Origin: Dryocosmus kuriphilus
Taxonomy: Eukaryota > Arthropoda > Insecta > Hymenoptera > Cynipidae
Direction: 5' to 3'
Assembly: GCA_038277395.1 (NCBI GenBank)
Contig: CM076192.1
Location: 200,570,161-200,634,160, forward strand
Length of the DNA: 64,000 bases
In this document: in pieces, positions 60,676 through 64,000 of the stretch
How positions within the stretch are numbered: position 1 is the first letter of the stretch
Layout of the letters: each line of letters opens with the position of its first letter
Made by a program: the position numbers and the translations under genes
The notes under the pieces: generated by a model
Database searches by the model: none
What the model saw: only the letters and a program-made list of their open reading frames with translations
Told to the model about the DNA's origin: nothing

Positions 60676-62480
60676 TATTTATATTCCGACTTGAATTCCA
60701 AGTCAAGGGAAATTAAAATTATTTTGTTGAAAGCTAGGCTTTCTTTGCTTCCAAATTTAGCTATTCCATTTTTACATTCACTACTATTTGCAAATTCAGG
60801 GTCTGTATCAACAATTTGCCTTCGGTAAAAAGCATTATTTTGCTTCACAAGGTATCCATTCTTATTTCATTTTAAATTTTTGTTAAAATTTCGCCCTTGG
60901 TTGAAAAATTATGTTTTTGGCTTGAAAAATCCTCTTTCGGGGTGGATATTTCAACTACTTATGTTGAAAAAAAGTTGTCTTTCTTGTTTAAAAGTCAAAT
61001 TTCACATTTTTGTTTGAGAATATATCTCTCATGGTTGAAAATTCTACTACTTTCTTAAAATTCGTATGTCTCATTTAAAAATGACACTACTTCGTGGAAA
61101 AATATTTTGTTTGTTAATAATAAAACCATTTTTAATTAAAAGTTACTTTTTTTTGCTGAAGATGTGACTGTCTTAATGAAAAAATCAATCACACTTATTG
61201 AAAGAGTCCTTTCTTTAATCTAAGGCGCTCCATTTCTTATTAGGAATTCATGTATGACTTTACATTCATCTTTGGGTAAAAAATAATATTATTGGTTTGA
61301 AAGTTCCACTGTTTGCAAGATACTAGAGCTTTTTGTTGAAAATTCATCTTCCATGTGTGGGACTTTAACTGCTTGATTGAAGAAAATGTTTTTAACTAGA
61401 TAATTCAAATATTTTTGATACAAAGTTAATCTTTCTTGTTTCAAGTGAACTATAGCATTTTCTCTTGAGAAATCAAATTTGAATTTTAAAAAAAATGTAA
61501 TTAAAAAAAAAAATTTGAAATGTGAATAGCCTTGTTTAATTGGCAACTGCTACATCTTTGCTACATCTTCGCAAGTCAACTATTATCTTTCTGGACAAGG
61601 ATTCATCCGTTTTGTGTGAGAATTAACATTTTTAGTTAACGAGTCGAAAAATTTTGTGGAATATTCAGCAATGTTGTTACAAATTCGTTTCTCGTTGAAA
61701 ATTAATTATTCTGTTTTAGAAAATTCATCCTTTTGGTGTCAGTATTGAAACTTATTAACGAAAACTCCTCTTTTTGAATTAATAGTTCAACTATTTATAA
61801 TTGTATATTTTGTAAAAAATTTGTGTCCTTCAGTTGAAAATTAAGCTCTTCCTATTTTATTCAAATATGATTTTCTTAGTTAAAATTCAACTATTTTGTT
61901 GAAAGTTCATGACTGTGTTTCTGAAAATTTGCCATCTTTCAATTAAAGATTTAAATGCTTTGGTTGAAATCTCAACTGTTACATTTTCGTGGAAGAGTTG
62001 AGAACTACACTATTTTTTGTTGAAAGCTAAACCTTTTTATCAAAATTTAAGTGTTGCATTCTTCAAGAATTTTTTTTTTTCTTTTTTCTTTAAATTCAAC
62101 TGGTAAAATTGAAAATTTAGATGAAAAACTCGAATATGTTGGTTGAAATCTAATAATCCTTGGTTGAAAGCTCAACCATTTTTTTTCAAAATTTACGTAT
62201 TCCATTTTTGGTTCAATTTTTTGTCATTGGTTAAAAATTCTTATTAGATAGTTTGTTGAATATGCACCTCTTCCGTTTGAGAATACAACGAGTTCGTGGA
62301 AAATTCATAACTTTTGGCTGAAAACTGAAACCTTGCACTTTTGTTCTAAAGTTTTTTCCTTTTCCGTTGAAAATTCAACTAGTTTGTGAAAAATTGGCAG
62401 TTTTTAGTAATAAATTAAAATATTTATTTGATAAATATCCTTTTTGTTTGAAAATATATCTATTTCTTTATTAAAAATGC
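60650..62480. repeat. Degenerate AT-rich repeat, no gene
   Basis: Plus-orientation 'ttggttgaaaattcaactatttt' words throughout, preceded by an (AT)n run at 60,644-60,670. ORFs here are fortuitous. Confidence 0.6.
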
Positions 62481-62581
62481 ATTCACTTTGTTCTACGAGG
62501 ATCGCGTAAGGGCGAGTTTCTTTTAGATAGGTAAAACACTCTCGCAGACGACGTTTAATCATCCGTTGAGCAGCTACTTTT

Positions 62582-62748
62582 TAATTAGCAGTAAGCCATT
62601 TTGTAACAACAGTAAGATATTTTGTAATTAGCAGTAAGCCACTTTGTGACTAGCAGTAAAATATATCGTAATTAGCAGTAAGACATTTTGTAACTAGCAG
62701 TAAGATATTTTCTAATTAGCAGTATGCCATCTAGTGACTAGCAGTAGG
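62582..62748. repeat. ~22-bp tandem repeat (AGCAGTAA) x8
   Basis: TTAGCAGTAAGCC and CTAGCAGTAAGAT-like units alternate at ~22-bp spacing from 62,585 to 62,748, giving a ~44-bp higher-order unit. Lies in the region upstream of the gag ORF, possibly in its 5' untranslated region. Confidence 0.8.
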
Positions 62749-63008
62749 ACTACATGTAGAGGTACCCGCAACTTGTCCGACCACGGGAAAGAGGGATTTC
62801 TGCCTTACCCCGGTGGGGCTGTTCCTGTACGCTTGGTTTGACCATACCGGGATAAGGAAGATTCACTCTGATAAACTAGCGGTAGGGCAGTACCTTAGCG
62901 TGGGCGAGAGGCGCTAGTACCCACGCTGAAGGTGACAGCTAGAACGCGCGCGACTCCCTCCACTAAGTTCTTTCTGCTCTGCGCTCGTTTCCTCCGCGAT
63001 CGCGAGGA

Positions 63009-63016
63009 TATAAAAA
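63009..63016 (+). promoter_or_regulatory. TATA-like site upstream of the gag ORF
   Basis: TATAAAAA in GC-richer DNA (62,760-63,300), 388 bp before the ATG at 63,397. No convincing initiator at the usual distance. Confidence 0.35.
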
Positions 63017-63396
63017 GAGGAATTTCGGGACCGTAGTTTAGGAATGCTAGACATTTCGTTTGTGAGTTGTTGCGGATGGACGGATAGGAGTGTGTACACG
63101 TTGATCATCATTCTGCGTATAGATGTGTAAATTCGAAATTCGATATATAATAAATATACTAATATAAAAGACGAGCGAAGGAGTTTGGCTCACGCTCTTC
63201 TTATTGCGCGAGAGGCGAAGGCGTTTGGCGCGCGTCTCTCCGATCTCGGCACCTAGACAGAAGGCGTGTGGCGCACTGTCAAAAGTGCCTAGTGAATTAT
63301 ATCTGATCCACAAAGTGACTAAGTAAAGTGCTAAGTGAAAGTGCCGAACTCAAATGGAGCCTTGTGAAAATAAGTGCTACGAAACTCAGCTCTAAA

Positions 63397-64000
63397 ATGG
63401 CAGGCGAAGAGGATATTTCACAACCGGATGCAAAAAGGCCGAAACCCGATCCCAGAAACAAGCCACGAAAAGCAGTTGAAACGGTCAATCCAAACATCCC
63501 AATCTCCAACAGCCTTGGTGTCTTAACCACACTGGAAAGAAATCAAGAACGAATGGAAGACTCAAACGAAGATACAGATGAAGAAGCTGATGACAACAGT
63601 GCACCAACTGAACCTGAAAAAAGGATTAAGCTCCCCCCTATAGTCATAACAGACAAGATAGACAATTATTTAAAGTGTGTCAAGACGACAGTGGGTACAT
63701 GTTCAAAGGAAAAAGCAAAAATAGGTTATTCTCCTAAACAACTTACCATCCATACAGAATCTCTAGTGGATTATCTGAGCCTGCAGGAAAAACTAAAAAG
63801 TGAACGTGTACCCTATTTTACCTACACGCCTAAGTGGCTTCGCTCTAAGCTGCTGGTTGCCAAAAATCTACCAAACATTTCTACTCAAGAACTCATTGAA
63901 GACTTCGCAAGGAAAGGCATTAAATGTGAGAGAATTACCATCCTGAAGAAAAACAAGAAGTATCCTCAACCTTACAACAACCCAACCTATCTTTGTACCT
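63397..64000 (+). CDS. Jockey-like LINE ORF1 (gag), open at window end
   Basis: ATG at 63,397 opens a frame of 201 codons with no stop before base 64,000. It starts MAGEEDISQPDAKRPKPDPR, has an acidic stretch (ERMEDSNEDTDEEADDN), then LPPIVITDKIDNYLKC, TIHTESLVDYLSLQEKLKSE and VPYFTYTPKWLRSKLLVAK, NLPNISTQELIEDFARKGIK. The 'PPI.I......F.TY....RS..vV.rNLp..tp.eEi...l...G' layout is that of the gag-like RNA-binding protein of jockey-clade LINEs; zinc knuckles would lie beyond the window. Unlike everything else here it is undisrupted, so it may be a young, possibly active copy. Confidence 0.75.
   Translation, partial: MAGEEDISQPDAKRPKPDPRNKPRKAVETVNPNIPISNSLGVLTTLERNQERMEDSNEDTDEEADDNSAPTEPEKRIKLPPIVITDKIDNYLKCVKTTVGTCSKEKAKIGYSPKQLTIHTESLVDYLSLQEKLKSERVPYFTYTPKWLRSKLLVAKNLPNISTQELIEDFARKGIKCERITILKKNKKYPQPYNNPTYLCT

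Noticed and set aside
62582..62748. AGCAGTAA repeats as a CRISPR array
   Set aside because: Eukaryotic context, direct 22-bp units with no spacers.
62760..63396. LTR with TATA and AATAAA
   Set aside because: No second copy in the window, and the following ORF is LINE gag-like rather than an LTR-element gag.

Overview
This is eukaryotic, repeat-dominated DNA, most likely from an insect. Long AT-rich low-complexity stretches are crowded with decayed transposable elements of arthropod type: three different mariner families, piggyBac, a Polinton/Maverick (adintovirus-like) provirus, a Helitron-type Pif1 helicase, several LINEs and a tRNA-derived repeat. The style resembles Hymenoptera (a gall or parasitoid wasp), but that is inference. 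No conserved host housekeeping gene is visible. Almost every long reading frame is a transposon or virus relic broken by stops and frameshifts. Layout: 0-4.8 kb is a tandem array of ~1.48-kb units, each holding a 30- or 33-nt exon-like cassette with splice-like borders; 5-6 kb holds short tandem repeats and a TATA/initiator promoter; 6.6-12.5 kb is a Polinton relic (polymerase-associated N-terminal region on +; integrase and two hypothetical genes on -; phospholipase-A2-like, adenain-like protease, minor capsid and major capsid on +); 12.5-13.9 kb repeats 9.4-10.9 kb with many small indels and runs into a 500-N assembly gap. From 15.2 to 19.5 kb lies a LINE on -. From 20 to 25 kb there is degenerate AT-rich repeat, a small MITE, and a well-formed secreted-protein first exon on - (TATA box, leader, signal peptide, splice donor). 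At 26.7-27.9 kb is mariner 1. From 28.4 to 30 kb there are two more TATA/initiator pairs, a tRNA-Glu-like SINE head and TAAA-type simple repeats. At 30.8-33.2 kb on - is a second Polinton-derived block in which the N-terminal part of a piggyBac transposase continues in frame into a capsid gene. From 34.7 to 44.5 kb two copies of an unrecognised gene (-) are interleaved with an RTE-like LINE and with duplicated blocks carrying a ~75-bp minisatellite. From 44.7 to 47.4 kb is an unusual CTTAAAAT-type array. From 48 to 52.2 kb is a Helitron-type helicase relic between inverted repeats, with a LINE ORF1 scrap and twin GAA-loop hairpins nearby. From 53.4 to 59 kb the exon-cassette repeat family returns on -, split by a nearly complete mariner 2. 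Mariner 3 (internally deleted) is at 59.7-60.6 kb. The window ends inside a jockey-like gag ORF that starts at 63,397 and is still open at the last base; a 22-bp tandem array and a TATA-like site lie in its 5' region. Little works together here as a living pathway. The Polinton genes once formed one replication, integration and capsid module; today they are fragments. The most interesting possibly functional items are the recurring, splice-flanked, frame-preserving micro-exon-like cassettes, the signal-peptide exon at 23.9 kb, and the piggyBac-capsid chimera.
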